A stretch of DNA of 64,000 bases from CAVEFW01 sp963643505 (GTDB taxonomy: Bacteria > Actinomycetota > Coriobacteriia > Coriobacteriales > Eggerthellaceae), in the NCBI GenBank assembly GCA_963643505.1, contig CAVIKF010000009.1, positions 1 through 64,000 of the forward strand, given 5' to 3'. Position 1 is the stretch's first letter; the number at the start of each line of letters is the position of its first letter. The notes below the pieces were generated by a model. The model saw nothing but the letters and a program-made list of their open reading frames with translations. It did no database searches and had not been told where the DNA came from. Below, piece after piece: positions 1-9,031 of this stretch. The translations under genes were made by a program, and so were the position numbers.

Positions 1-64
1 CCCCCTTTTTTTATGTATGTGGAGAAGGGTGACAAGCAAGCCCCTTCTAAAGGGCTCGACCTTC

Positions 65-406
65 TCAGCGCTTTGAAAGATAGTTAGCGATTTGCTCGTT
101 GGTGACGCCGTATTCGTTGCGGAGCTTGTTGAGCTCAGTGTTATTTCTGGCGAGTTTGTTCCCAACGATTCCGACGAGGAAAACAACGATGACGGTTGCT
201 CCAAAGATGACGACGCTCGTCGTAACTGTGTGATCGTTGATGCCGGAAAAAGAGACGAAGGCCCAGAGCGCGGCGCCGATAATCACAGAGGCGATAAGTT
301 GAATAAAGCTGTTCCTTCGGGCGATCTTGAGCTCTGCTGCCATTTGGACGTACTTGGCGGACGCCTTCTTTGAACTCTTCTCTGTCTTATTGGGCTTCTT
401 GGACAT
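65..406 (-). CDS. Small two-helix membrane protein, unknown function
   Basis: About 113 residues. I start it at the ATG whose complement ends at 406 because an AGGAG-type ribosome site lies just upstream; a longer upstream reading has no such site. The N-terminus is Lys/Ser rich (begins MSKKPNKTEK). Two hydrophobic segments follow, roughly residues 33-53 and 61-82, and then a charged C-terminal tail with a short helix (NNTELNKLRNEYG). This predicts an inner-membrane hairpin protein with both ends cytoplasmic. I do not recognise the family and the neighbours give no clue. Confidence 0.6.
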   Translation of the reverse strand: MSKKPNKTEKSSKKASAKYVQMAAELKIARRNSFIQLIASVIIGAALWAFVSFSGINDHTVTTSVVIFGATVIVVFLVGIVGNKLARNNTELNKLRNEYGVTNEQIANYLSKR

Positions 407-878
407 ACCTACTCCTTGATGCGTTTCTCTCGTGCGAAGTAGGATAGCGCATCTTAGGAGTAAGGGGGAGGAAAAGCAAAACATCCACAGCGAGAGGGGC
501 AAAGAGCCTACCGTTGACCGAAAAATTCGAGGATTTTAAGCAATTATCCAAAAATAGAATAAATGCCGCGATGTCTTTGGACAAAAGTCGAGACGAAAAC
601 GTATATCATATTAACCAAGCATGGGAAGGTGCCCTAGCCCACGTATACAATTTTTTGTCGCGCAAAACGATGATCGGGCCTGAGGAAACAAGGGCTTGTG
701 TCTGGGAACATCGGATTGTGAGGGAAAAGGCACGGTAGATGTGAGGGTTGGAAAGCCTCATATCTACCGTGAGGAGTGAACGTGTACGAAGGGCGAATCC
801 GTAATCGCCTGAGCTGGGGGCATATTCAGACAACCATGCAATCTCGCAAGAGATTCTTTAGCAGAGGAGTTAGTAAAT
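407..878. other. Intergenic stretch with no convincing gene
   Basis: A TTG-started reading frame of 74 codons at 514-738 (+) contains a plausible helical sequence but has no clear ribosome site and no recognisable family. It could be a gene fragment. A weak inverted repeat (ATCTACCGT...ACGGTAGAT) around 732-771 may form a hairpin. I see nothing else. Confidence 0.3.
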
Positions 879-1448
879 ATGTGTTTTAGACCTGCAAGCT
901 CTGGTGTGGACATTCACTGTCCGCACTGCGGCAAGAAGCTGCCCATGATGGGCAACACAATTCTAGCGAAGTGCCCGTTCTGCAAGGCTGCCTTCGACGA
1001 TGCTGACATGACGGCGCTCATGAAAGAGCTCGGCATGTCTGACGCCGAGATCGCCGAGAAACTCGGCGGTGGCGGTGGTGGAGCAGCTGGTGGCGGCGCA
1101 CCCGCTGCTGGCCCTGGTGGCCCCGGCGCAGCTCCTGGTGGCGCACCTGGTGGAGCACCCGGCGCAGCTCCTGGTGGCGCACCTGGTGGAGCACCCGGCG
1201 CAGCACCTTCAGCAGCACCTTCCGCAGCACCCGCAGCGGCCCCGGCCGCTCCCGCAGCAGCTCCGGCTGCTCCTGCGGCACCTGCCGCAGAAGTTCCTGC
1301 TGCACCCCCCGCACCTGCCGTTCCGCCGATCTATGCAGCCCCGGTTGCTCCTGCAGCACCCGACGCAGCATTCGTCGCTGGTCAGCCGATTGCAAACGCT
1401 CCGGCTACTCCCGGCGCTCCCGGTACGCCTGGTGCACCTGGTCTGTAA
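879..1448 (+). CDS. Zinc-ribbon protein with long Gly/Ala/Pro-rich repeat tail
   Basis: 189 residues. An N-terminal zinc ribbon (CPHCGKK near residue 15, CPFCKAAF near residue 32) supplies two CxxC pairs. A short helix (KELGMSDAEIAEKLGG) follows, and then about 120 residues of Gly/Ala/Pro that are largely tandem repeats. A 12-residue unit built on GAAPGGAPGGAP is duplicated as 36-bp DNA repeats near 1120-1205. The tail is probably disordered. The function is unknown; the ribbon suggests binding of protein or nucleic acid. It lies upstream of a Cys-rich small protein and the MFS transporter, possibly in one transcription unit. Confidence 0.6.
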   Translation: MCFRPASSGVDIHCPHCGKKLPMMGNTILAKCPFCKAAFDDADMTALMKELGMSDAEIAEKLGGGGGGAAGGGAPAAGPGGPGAAPGGAPGGAPGAAPGGAPGGAPGAAPSAAPSAAPAAAPAAPAAAPAAPAAPAAEVPAAPPAPAVPPIYAAPVAPAAPDAAFVAGQPIANAPATPGAPGTPGAPGL

Positions 1449-1496
1449 GGACTAGTTCTTCTTGCGTTGTGCTAAAGGGGCGCAGCGCAAGAAGAT

Positions 1497-1793
1497 GTGT
1501 CAGGGATCTTCCCTGATGCGAAGTTTTATTGGTTCCAGTGGCGATTGGACTTCCCGCCCATCCCGTTTGATGAAATCTGGTGTAAGACCGTGTCAAAGCC
1601 TAATATCAAATCTTTCGAGCTTGATCCGGAAGAGCTGGGGGGTCTTGCAATTGAGGACATTAAATGTCGTGCTTGTAGTGGATACGGAAATTGTGGCTAC
1701 CGCCAGTACCGATTACTTGACGGCAAGCCGGTTTTGTTCTGCCAAGCACGTAAGGAGCAGCTGTTGAAGGAACGGCAGGGCGGAGATCAGTAG
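1497..1793 (+). CDS. Cys-rich small protein, unknown function
   Basis: 98 residues with a GTG start; the start is uncertain because there is no strong ribosome site. The C-terminal half has the cysteine pattern CRACSGYGNC plus a later FCQAR, so four cysteines could hold a metal ion or cluster. The N-terminal half is rich in Trp, Phe and Pro. No family is recognised. It lies between the zinc-ribbon gene and the MFS transporter. Confidence 0.45.
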   Translation: MSGIFPDAKFYWFQWRLDFPPIPFDEIWCKTVSKPNIKSFELDPEELGGLAIEDIKCRACSGYGNCGYRQYRLLDGKPVLFCQARKEQLLKERQGGDQ

Positions 1794-1851
1794 CGTTCTT
1801 TTAAAGGGGAGTTCGTTACTTGTTCTTCAGGCGCAATCGCGTTAAAGGAAC

Positions 1852-1915
1852 CGTACTTGGAAACAAGTACGAGTTGTATTGATATTCGCTCAAATAATGT
1901 TTACGTCTAACGTAA
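1852..1915 (+). promoter_or_regulatory. Two perfect inverted repeats in the transporter leader
   Basis: CGTACTTG-GAAA-CAAGTACG (1852-1871) is a perfect 8-bp stem with a GAAA loop. TTACGT-CTA-ACGTAA (1901-1915) is a perfect 6-bp palindrome that touches the GGAGGGG ribosome site of the MFS gene at 1927. Either could be a regulator-binding site or an RNA hairpin that controls ribosome access. No regulator gene is adjacent. Confidence 0.5.
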
Positions 1916-1926
1916 GGAGGGGTTAA

Positions 1927-3672
1927 ATGAGCGAGAATAAGGAATTTACCGTTTCAGAGGTTATTGACTCTTTCGGTATTAATGGCCACACCTGGTTGAT
2001 GTTCGTTCTGCTGGGTCTTGCCAACATCTTCGACGGCTATGACTTCATGGTCGTTAACTCTACCAACACCTATCTGGCAGCTTCCTTCGGTCTGGTTGAC
2101 TGGAGCACCGGTAAGGCTGTCACCAACTCTGCAGCAATTGGTTCTCTAACCACTTGGGGCCTGCTCGGCATGGTTCTTGGCGGTGCGTGCGGCGGCGTTT
2201 TGTCCGACAGGCTCGGCCGTAAGAAGATGCTGATCATCGCATGCCTCTTCTATGGTGTCTTCACCCTGCCCCAGGCCTTCAGCCCGAACGTGCCTTTCTT
2301 CGCAGCGTTCCGTCTGATCGCTGGCTTCGGCGTTGGCTCCTGCATCCCCGTCGTCACCACTTGCTTCTCCGAGACCATCCCGGGTAAGCACCGCGGCGTG
2401 TTCGTCACCTTCGGCATGGCCTTCATGGTCGCCGGTTGGGTTCTCGCCGGTATTGTGTGCGGCGCTATCTGCGGCCACTCTTATGCAACTGAGGCTGAGG
2501 CTGCTGCTGCCGGGACTGGCATTGGCATGTTCGACATCGTCATCCACCTCGCCAACGGCAAGTACACCAATGAGGTTTGGCGTCTCTGCTACCTGATCGG
2601 CGCACTGCCCATCCTCTATGGCATCATCCTGATCTTCGCCATGCACGAGACTCCGCACTGGTATGCCAACACGGGCAACAAGGAAAAGGCTGTCCTCGAG
2701 TTGAAGAAGCTCGCTAAGGCCGCTGGCAAGGAGCTTCCCGAGAACGTCACTGCCGAGAACATGGTGCTTCCTCCGAAGCCCGCAAAGACCGGTCCGAACG
2801 TTTTGTTCTCCAAGAAGTTCATCGTCGGTACCGCCGCTGTTTGGACGACCTACTTCGTCGGTCAGTTCTGCGTGTACGGCATGAACGCATGGATTCCGTC
2901 TTGGTTCCAGGCTGTTGGTTACTCCGCAGCTGACTCCGTCAACCTGCAAACTTGGAATAACGTTGCTGCTATCGCATCCAACGTGTCCGTAGGCTTCGTC
3001 TCCGACCGCATCGGCCGTAAGAAGAACCTTTGCCTGTCTTGGATCCTCTGCATCATCGCGATCATCCTGTGCTCCATCTTTATCGTCAACGACCCGAACA
3101 ACGAGAAGTTCGTCCTGTACGTCATCCTGATGCTGCTGTTCGGCTTCTGCCTGAACTACGCCATCACCGCTGTTCAGCCCTTGATGCCCGAGTCCTACCC
3201 GACCGCTCTGCGTAACACCGGCGTCGCTTGGTGCCAGGCGTTCGCTCGCTTCGGCGGCTCCGCATCCTCCATCGTTCTCGGCTCCATCGCATCCCTGCCG
3301 ATGTTCGCCATGACGATGGCTGACGGCACGACCGGCAAGAACTTCTCCATGGTCGTTCTCATCCTCATCATCCCGTTCGTCCTCGCATTCATCTGCTCCG
3401 TCCTCTTCGTTAAGGAGACCGGTGGCAAGTCCATGGACGAGCTCGCTGCTGAGGGTGGCGGCGAGACCGACTCCGGCATGGTTCCGTTCGTGATCATGAT
3501 GTGCCTGGCTGCCCTGCTGGCTGTGCTCTGCATCGTTTGCCCGCTGGCTATCAGCACGTGGTCCAAGGAGACCTACGCTTTGGTCCTCGACGCGATTGGC
3601 CTGCTTGCTCCGTTCCTGTTCTTCTTCATCTTCGCTGGCCCGCAGGCCGTTAAGCAAAACTTCGGCAAGTAA
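1927..3672 (+). CDS. MFS transporter, aromatic acid:H+ symporter-like, with C-terminal extension
   Basis: 581 residues, longer than the usual 430-480 of the family. The start ATG follows a strong GGAGGGG site. Family marks include the DGYDFMVV segment in the first helix (sugar/aromatic-acid porter type), the loop 2-3 signature with DRLGRKK, and its repeat SDRIGRKK in the second half. About 60 residues between helices 5 and 6 are enlarged (Ala/Glu rich). After the twelfth helix two further hydrophobic segments extend the C-terminus (about residues 520-575). It probably imports an organic anion, perhaps the substrate of the molybdenum enzyme encoded at 6675. That link rests on position only. 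Confidence 0.8.
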   Translation: MSENKEFTVSEVIDSFGINGHTWLMFVLLGLANIFDGYDFMVVNSTNTYLAASFGLVDWSTGKAVTNSAAIGSLTTWGLLGMVLGGACGGVLSDRLGRKKMLIIACLFYGVFTLPQAFSPNVPFFAAFRLIAGFGVGSCIPVVTTCFSETIPGKHRGVFVTFGMAFMVAGWVLAGIVCGAICGHSYATEAEAAAAGTGIGMFDIVIHLANGKYTNEVWRLCYLIGALPILYGIILIFAMHETPHWYANTGNKEKAVLELKKLAKAAGKELPENVTAENMVLPPKPAKTGPNVLFSKKFIVGTAAVWTTYFVGQFCVYGMNAWIPSWFQAVGYSAADSVNLQTWNNVAAIASNVSVGFVSDRIGRKKNLCLSWILCIIAIILCSIFIVNDPNNEKFVLYVILMLLFGFCLNYAITAVQPLMPESYPTALRNTGVAWCQAFARFGGSASSIVLGSIASLPMFAMTMADGTTGKNFSMVVLILIIPFVLAFICSVLFVKETGGKSMDELAAEGGGETDSGMVPFVIMMCLAALLAVLCIVCPLAISTWSKETYALVLDAIGLLAPFLFFFIFAGPQAVKQNFGK

Positions 3673-3722
3673 ATTGCTGTTTTGCTTTCGTTGTGAAGTA
3701 AGAAGTTAGTGAGCTAGCTTCG

Positions 3723-3786
3723 GACCCCGTCCCAAAAGGGCCTCGATACCTTTCGTTGTTATCGAGGTTCAGGGGCGGGGTTCTTC
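3723..3786 (+). terminator. Terminator after the MFS gene
   Basis: Nested hairpin: outer arms ACCCCGTCCC / GGGGCGGGGT and inner arms CCTCGAT / ATCGAGG, followed by a T-rich tract (TTCTTCTTT). Confidence 0.7.
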
Positions 3787-3845
3787 TTTGTGCAAGAGGA
3801 CATCGAAATACCTCTGCGCCTTGCTTGTCACAAGACAAAAGAAGA

Positions 3846-3881
3846 GGCCCTGCACGTCAATTTGTGCAGGGCCTTCTTAGC
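3846..3881. terminator. Bidirectional terminator between convergent genes
   Basis: Perfect 10-bp stem GGCCCTGCAC / GTGCAGGGCC with TTCTT on the plus side and CTTC on the minus side. It can end transcription of the minus-strand gene that stops at 3903 as well as readthrough from the transporter. Confidence 0.7.
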
Positions 3882-3902
3882 TGCTAAGAGAGAATTTGTT
3901 TA

Positions 3903-4568
3903 CTATTTCTTCTTGGGGTCGGGAAGTTGCGACTTTCTGATCTTTTCAGTACGAACAATCTCGTTTCTTCCCTCGGCAGTCAGTTGGTCGATCTCCTCCT
4001 TGGTGTAACCTCGTTCGAAAAAATAGTCCTTAAGCTTTACAAGGAGATTTCTCTCGGGATCGCCTTCACCGAGACTCAAGCCCTCAAAATCCTCTTTAAT
4101 CATAACAGCGACCACAGCCGCTGCAGCTGGACGAAGCTTGCTACGGTCGCGAATGCGAATCTCTAGGCATGGCCCGCGATCTTTCCAATTGTCGAGACGA
4201 TAGATGATAACGTCTTTCTTGCGGGAATCCTGATTGTAGAAACACTGCTTAGCGTCCTTAAGGGAGCCGTACATCTTCCACATCATGCCCTCGAAGAAGT
4301 AGTGCTCATAAATCGTATAGGTCTTCAAGACATAGGTCCACTTATCGACGCGAACGTCATAGGTAAGTGCCTTGAAATCAGGCTTGATTCGAGCGATTTG
4401 CCCGCCGGTGGGACCAAGAAGTTGTACGCGGTCCTTCTCGCTTTTCCAACCGCTCTCGCCGTGTACGGTGCAAAATGGCAAATTATCCTCATACCAAATT
4501 TCGAAATCAGTGCGATTATGCACGCCATCGATGGGGGCGTAAAGCTTGTATACATCTTTGACAGACAT
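3903..4568 (-). CDS. LURP-one/tubby-like fold protein (tentative)
   Basis: 221 residues, starting at MSVKDVYK; a longer start is possible but this one has the better ribosome site. The sequence alternates short beta-strand-like segments with glycines (LLGPTGGQIARI, WTYVLKTYTIYEHY), contains a central hydrophobic helix-like segment (AAAAVVAVMI) and a Lys-rich charged tail. This pattern resembles LURP-one-related/tubby C-terminal domains, but I see no decisive motif. It is a cytoplasmic protein of unknown role. Confidence 0.45.
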   Translation of the reverse strand: MSVKDVYKLYAPIDGVHNRTDFEIWYEDNLPFCTVHGESGWKSEKDRVQLLGPTGGQIARIKPDFKALTYDVRVDKWTYVLKTYTIYEHYFFEGMMWKMYGSLKDAKQCFYNQDSRKKDVIIYRLDNWKDRGPCLEIRIRDRSKLRPAAAAVVAVMIKEDFEGLSLGEGDPERNLLVKLKDYFFERGYTKEEIDQLTAEGRNEIVRTEKIRKSQLPDPKKK

Positions 4569-4726
4569 GGAAACTCCTCTAAACAACAGTCAGATAATTA
4601 TATCCCATGTGACTGTGAAGCCTTATTAATATTCGTAGTTTCAGGGGCAATCCTTAAGCGAGGTCGGGTATCATTTGCAGAGGAAATTTTTTTCTAGGAT
4701 CTCCGGAGATTGAGAGAGGAAATCGA

Positions 4727-5254
4727 ATGGAACTCGGAACTACAGTTACGCTTGCCTACAAGGGCACGCTCGATGATGGAACCATGTTTGGCTACGCCGA
4801 TGCTGAGAAGCCCATGGTCTTCCAAACCGGCATGGATCTTGTGATTGACGGCTTGGAGCGTGAGATTCTCGAGATGAATGAGGTTGGCGAGAAGAAGACG
4901 TTCACGGTCGGTATGTATGACGCGTACGGTGAGCATCTTGAAAACTTCACGAAGCGCATCAAGAGGGAGCTCATTCCCTTCAACGTAAAACCTGGTCGTC
5001 GTATCTGGATCAACGACGAGGAAATCGGCAAGACCCCTGCAACTATTGTCGATATTGAAAATGGCGAGGTCATCGTTGACATGAACCATCCCCTTTCCGG
5101 CAAAGATCTTACTTTTGAAGTTGAGATACTCGCTCTTGAGGAGCCGCCAGAGAATTTCGTTTCCGCTGCGGAACGCAAGGCGGAGCAAACGCGCATGAAT
5201 CATATGATCGGAGGCGGCGGCGCCAATCCTGACGGTGCGGAGTATTTTGATTAG
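4727..5254 (+). CDS. FKBP-type peptidyl-prolyl isomerase, SlyD-like
   Basis: 175 residues. The FKBP half-barrel begins at residue 1 (GTTVTLAYKGTLDDGTMFG), is interrupted by the insert-in-flap region typical of SlyD (about residues 60-120), and closes with LTFEVEILAL. The C-terminal tail is Gly-rich (GGGGANPDGAEYFD) and lacks the His/Cys metal tail of E. coli SlyD. The family assists folding by isomerising Xaa-Pro bonds and acting as a chaperone. It lies beside a trigger-factor-C-like gene and the molybdenum enzyme, so it may help mature that complex (inference). Confidence 0.8.
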   Translation: MELGTTVTLAYKGTLDDGTMFGYADAEKPMVFQTGMDLVIDGLEREILEMNEVGEKKTFTVGMYDAYGEHLENFTKRIKRELIPFNVKPGRRIWINDEEIGKTPATIVDIENGEVIVDMNHPLSGKDLTFEVEILALEEPPENFVSAAERKAEQTRMNHMIGGGGANPDGAEYFD

Positions 5255-5278
5255 TGTCTCTTTTATCAAAGAATCGAA

Positions 5279-5306
5279 GAAGGGCCAGCCAGGCCCTTCT
5301 TTTTTA
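5279..5306 (+). terminator. Terminator after the FKBP gene
   Basis: AAGGGCC-agcca-GGCCCTT hairpin followed by CTTTTTT. Confidence 0.85.
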
Positions 5307-5324
5307 TTGCTATTTTCGCCGTAG

Positions 5325-5400
5325 AAAGAAAGAGCCCCGCTTGAACTGCCTATCATTTCTCATGTCCAAGAAACGGGGGTGGTTCACTGAGCGGGGCTCC
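5325..5400 (-). terminator. Terminator of the trigger-factor-like gene
   Basis: Read on the minus strand, GAGCCCCGCT pairs with AGCGGGGCTC across a long loop and is followed by a TTTCTTTC tract. Confidence 0.6.
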
Positions 5401-5423
5401 AGAACAAATTGGAAACGTCTCGA

Positions 5424-6203
5424 TTAAATCGTTACGAATGCATCGGGGAACTGCTTGTTTGCGTTCAACACATCAGCGCTAACATCACCATAGCGGACAT
5501 ACTCAAGATTCGGATCGTCATCGCGCTTCACCATGGCGTTTTCCATGATTTCCTTGAGCGCCTTGGTCTTGCGTGCGTACTCTTCCATGCCCGCAAGACG
5601 TCCGTCGGCTTCGATTTGGCGACGCTTATAAGCCTTCTCCTCGACGGTATTTCCGGGGATGATCGCATAGAAATCCTCTGCGTCGAGGGTGTAGTGACGA
5701 TAATCCGCATAAGCGGCAAGCGCGGAGTCCTCGCGAAGGCTCTGAATTGCACGTGCGTCGACATCGGCAATAAGCTGCTCTTGGGTAATGCCATGCTGCT
5801 CGCAATAAGACTCGGGAGTTTGGCCGGAGCGACGAAGCATATCGTCGAGACGCATGCGAGAGGCGTAGATGCACTCATCGACGAAATCCTCGGGAATTTC
5901 CTCAACCAAGCGCTTCGCGAGCTCAGCGCAGACGTAGTTTTGGTCGGAAAGCTGTTGTGCCTCGCGGTTATCTTTGTACATGTTGTAGCGAATAAAAACC
6001 ATAAGATCGTTGACGCTGTTAAGTCCGTCAACGTGTTGCCTGATCCACTGATCGTTCATCTTTGGCTTTTCGCCATCCTTGCAAATATTGAGCTCAAGCC
6101 ATCGTATGGCCATGTTCTCAATATCACTTTCAGGAATTCGCACCTCAGGGCAAACCGCATAAACAGGTTCGTAGGAGGTGAGAGTGTAGTGTTGTTCAGC
6201 CAT
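5424..6203 (-). CDS. Trigger-factor C-domain-like chaperone
   Basis: 259 residues, starting at MAEQHYTLTSY after a GGAGAAG-type ribosome site. The sequence is almost wholly helical and acidic, with the layout of the trigger factor/SurA peptide-binding arm (segments such as ELAKRLVEEIPEDFVDECIY and CEQHGITQEQLIADVDARA). It has neither the ribosome-binding GFRxGxxP motif nor a PPIase domain. With the FKBP protein at 4727 it looks like a trigger factor split into separate PPIase and chaperone proteins. Divergent from the molybdenum enzyme operon. I am confident of the fold class and unsure of the client. Confidence 0.65.
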   Translation of the reverse strand: MAEQHYTLTSYEPVYAVCPEVRIPESDIENMAIRWLELNICKDGEKPKMNDQWIRQHVDGLNSVNDLMVFIRYNMYKDNREAQQLSDQNYVCAELAKRLVEEIPEDFVDECIYASRMRLDDMLRRSGQTPESYCEQHGITQEQLIADVDARAIQSLREDSALAAYADYRHYTLDAEDFYAIIPGNTVEEKAYKRRQIEADGRLAGMEEYARKTKALKEIMENAMVKRDDDPNLEYVRYGDVSADVLNANKQFPDAFVTI

Positions 6204-6674
6204 CTTCTCTCCTTTTTTGAAAAGACAAAACAAATATCCGCTCACATACGATGTTCCAATTTTAGCAAAGTTGACGACAAAGGCTACCTGCTCAACCTAA
6301 TTTGTGGGGCTATAGATAAAGCTGATGAGCTTGAAAGCGTATGTAAATGTCCATATATGTAATTATCCAAGACAAAGACAATGAAGATTTTTAAAATTCC
6401 CGAAAAAGAGAATCGAGATGCTGTATCATTTGGTTGTCAAGTCCATATGGCTTTCGTTGCCCCAGACACCTTCGATTGTCACGTGAACCTGATGAGTCAA
6501 TTTGTAGTGGTGGGAAGCCGAAGAGAAAGATTCGGTCGAGTTTAGCCAAGATAAGTTGTTTGTCAGTCGGTGTTGTTGAGGGGCTATGCCAATCCGCAAA
6601 GGCAAAATCCCGAGACAGAGCTCAATAGGCCGGAAGGTTATCCTACCGAAAATTGAGAAAGGGAGAGTAAAACT
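6204..6674. other. Divergent promoter region upstream of the Mo-enzyme operon
   Basis: About 470 bp between the divergent chaperone gene and the Mo-enzyme gene. It must hold both promoters. A GGTTATCC/GGAAGG-type partial hairpin occurs near 6630-6655, ahead of the ribosome site GGGAGAG. I could not identify a molybdenum-cofactor riboswitch with confidence. Confidence 0.4.
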
Positions 6675-9011
6675 ATGGCATATGGAAAGCAGTGGCGTGT
6701 CGAGCGTCCGGACGGTACGATTGCCACTCGTAGCAACACCTGGTCTCCTCCGGGATCCCACCCCGTAGGATACGGCGTTAAGGTCATCACCAAGGACGGC
6801 GTTCTTCTGCGTATCGAGGGTGACGAGGACAACCCCATCACCACCGGTCGTGTTAACGCAATGAACCTCGCACTTCGTGAGTACACGTATGCTCCGAGCC
6901 GCGTCATCTACCCGATGAAGCGCGCTTATGAGGATCGTGGCCTCGACAAGTGGGAGCGCACCACTTGGGACGAAGCTCTCGACACCATTTGCGAGAAGGT
7001 TCGTTACTTCCAGAACACTTACGGCCCCGAGTCCATCGTTTGCTTCGGTGGTACCGGTCGTGAGGCTTGCATTTACTACTATGCACTGACCTTCTCCGTT
7101 TTGCAGTCCCCCAACTGCTGCTACACGCAGTCTGGTTGGTCCTGCTACGGCCCCCGTTGCTCCGTTGCTGACTACGTTCTCGGCGCAGGCTATCCTGAGC
7201 TTGACTACGCTGGTCACCTTCCTGGTTCTTATCAGGATCCTCGTTACACCCTGTCCAAGTACGTAGTGGTTTGGGGCAAGGAGCCCCTGCCCTCCAATGG
7301 TGACGGTTTCTTCGGTCACTGCCTCGTCGACATGATGAAGCTTGGCTCTCACATCATCACCATTGACCCGCGTATCACTTGGGTTGGCGCACGTAACGGT
7401 AACATCAACCTGCAGCTCCGTCCCCAGACGGACACTGCTCTCGCTTTGGCTCTCATCAACCTCATGTTCCAGAACGACGAGTACGATCATGACTTCGTCG
7501 ACAACTGGGTCTATGGTGTTGACGAGCTCAAGGAGCGCGCGGCTGAGTATCCGGTCGAGAAGGTTGCAGAGATTTGCGACCTTCCTGTTGAGGATATTGA
7601 GCGCGTTGCACACATCATCGGTACTGAGCGCCCGATCGGTTGGGCTTGGGGTCTGGCATTTGACCAGAACAAGAATGGTGTCCAGCTGTCTCAGGCATTC
7701 ATCATCCTCGCTGCTATGGCCGGTTCTATCGACCGTCCCGGCGGCCTGACCCTCGGTCCTCCTTCCGCACTTCTTGGTAAGTGGCGTATGGAGCAGCGTG
7801 GCGCTATGACCGACGAGGTCTGGAACCTTCGTATTGGTGCTGCCGAGTGGCCTGGTCTGTCCACTGGTATGTCCACAACGTCTCCTGACGAGACCCTGAA
7901 CGTTATGGAGTCTGGCCAGCCTTACCGTCTGCGTATGGCTTGGTTCAACTCTTCCAACTTCCTGGCCCCTACGTGCTCCGCTCAGCCTCGTCGTTGGCAC
8001 GATGCACTTTGCGAGTCCATCGAGTTCTGCGTCATTCAGGACCTCACCCAGACCCCGACCTCCATGGCAGTAGGCGACTACTTCCTGCCCATGGCAACCT
8101 GGTGCGAGCATGACTCCATCGTCCTGACTCACTACGGCCGCAACACCGTGTTCATGGGCCCCATGAACCGTGCTCTTGATGTGGGCGAGTGCATCTGCGA
8201 CTCCGAGATCTGCATCCTCTTTGGTGCTTTCTTGAACCCCGAATGGTATCCGTGGTACAAGCCGCAGTACAACAATGGTGACACCAACAAGCGTCACCTT
8301 GATTGGGATGCTCTGCATGCCGCTAACCAGCAGTTCATGTCTGATCAGCTCAAGGAGCTCGGCTTTGACTGGGAGTCCTTCCAGGAGCTCGGTCTTTATC
8401 AGCCTGGTGCTCACGGCTTTGAGTATGAGAAGTATGCTAAGGGCATGCTCCGCTTCGACGGCGAGCCCGGTTTCAACACCATTACTGGTCAGATCGAGGC
8501 TTACTCGATTCTTTATGAATCCTGGGGCGAGGATCCGCTGCCGTACTACTATGAGCCCGACTGGAGCCCGCAGCGCCATGCAAACGACGTTCTGTCCAAG
8601 CAGTATCCGCTGATCTCCACTTCTGGTTCTCGTCGTTACAGCTCCTTCCACTCTGAGCATCGTCATGTTCCTTCTCTGCGTCAGATCGATCCGTGGCCGT
8701 GGGTCCAGATCAATCCCCAGACCGCTGAGGAGTACGACATCACCGATGGCGATTGGGTCGAGGTTTACAACATGTTCGGCGTTGGTCGTTGGAAGGCTGA
8801 GGTCACCCCGATCATCAAGCCCGGCATCATCAACTGCGCTCATGGTTGGTGGTTCCCTGAGCAGGACGGCGAAGAGCCCAACCTGTTCGGCGTGTTCAAG
8901 TCCAACTTCAACCAGCTCGTTCCTCATATGAGCATCAGCAAGCTCGGTTTTGGTGCTCCTTACAAGGGCGTTATGGTTAATATGCATCGTGTTAACGGTC
9001 TTGAGGACTAA
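6675..9011 (+). CDS. Molybdopterin-dependent oxidoreductase/transhydroxylase-like large subunit
   Basis: 778 residues, DMSO-reductase superfamily. Visible marks include the TWDEALDTICEK segment (about 95), the SGWSCYGPRCS region (about 155) where this superfamily supplies the Mo ligand, VVWGKEP, IDPR (about 235), AWGLAFDQNKNG and the C-terminal MoCo-binding domain (INPQTAEEYDITDGDWVEV). The N-terminus has neither a twin-arginine signal nor the CxxCxxxC cluster motif, so the subunit is cytoplasmic and has no Fe-S cluster. Such proteins are usually annotated as the pyrogallol-phloroglucinol transhydroxylase large subunit or as relatives of gut catechol dehydroxylases. First gene of an operon with the small subunit 20 bp downstream. 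Substrate unknown; a hydroxyl-transfer or hydration-type reaction would fit the absence of clusters (inference). Confidence 0.85.
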   Translation: MAYGKQWRVERPDGTIATRSNTWSPPGSHPVGYGVKVITKDGVLLRIEGDEDNPITTGRVNAMNLALREYTYAPSRVIYPMKRAYEDRGLDKWERTTWDEALDTICEKVRYFQNTYGPESIVCFGGTGREACIYYYALTFSVLQSPNCCYTQSGWSCYGPRCSVADYVLGAGYPELDYAGHLPGSYQDPRYTLSKYVVVWGKEPLPSNGDGFFGHCLVDMMKLGSHIITIDPRITWVGARNGNINLQLRPQTDTALALALINLMFQNDEYDHDFVDNWVYGVDELKERAAEYPVEKVAEICDLPVEDIERVAHIIGTERPIGWAWGLAFDQNKNGVQLSQAFIILAAMAGSIDRPGGLTLGPPSALLGKWRMEQRGAMTDEVWNLRIGAAEWPGLSTGMSTTSPDETLNVMESGQPYRLRMAWFNSSNFLAPTCSAQPRRWHDALCESIEFCVIQDLTQTPTSMAVGDYFLPMATWCEHDSIVLTHYGRNTVFMGPMNRALDVGECICDSEICILFGAFLNPEWYPWYKPQYNNGDTNKRHLDWDALHAANQQFMSDQLKELGFDWESFQELGLYQPGAHGFEYEKYAKGMLRFDGEPGFNTITGQIEAYSILYESWGEDPLPYYYEPDWSPQRHANDVLSKQYPLISTSGSRRYSSFHSEHRHVPSLRQIDPWPWVQINPQTAEEYDITDGDWVEVYNMFGVGRWKAEVTPIIKPGIINCAHGWWFPEQDGEEPNLFGVFKSNFNQLVPHMSISKLGFGAPYKGVMVNMHRVNGLED

Positions 9012-9031
9012 TCGAAAGGAAGTGACTGATA

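Noticed and set aside
2146..3657. Very long antisense open frames opposite the MFS, Mo-enzyme and EF-G-like genes
   Set aside because: They mirror GC-rich codon use of the real genes, have no ribosome sites and low-complexity charged products.
6204..6674. Molybdenum-cofactor riboswitch ahead of the Mo enzyme
   Set aside because: Only short, weak pairings are visible; the conserved elements of that RNA class could not be recognised.
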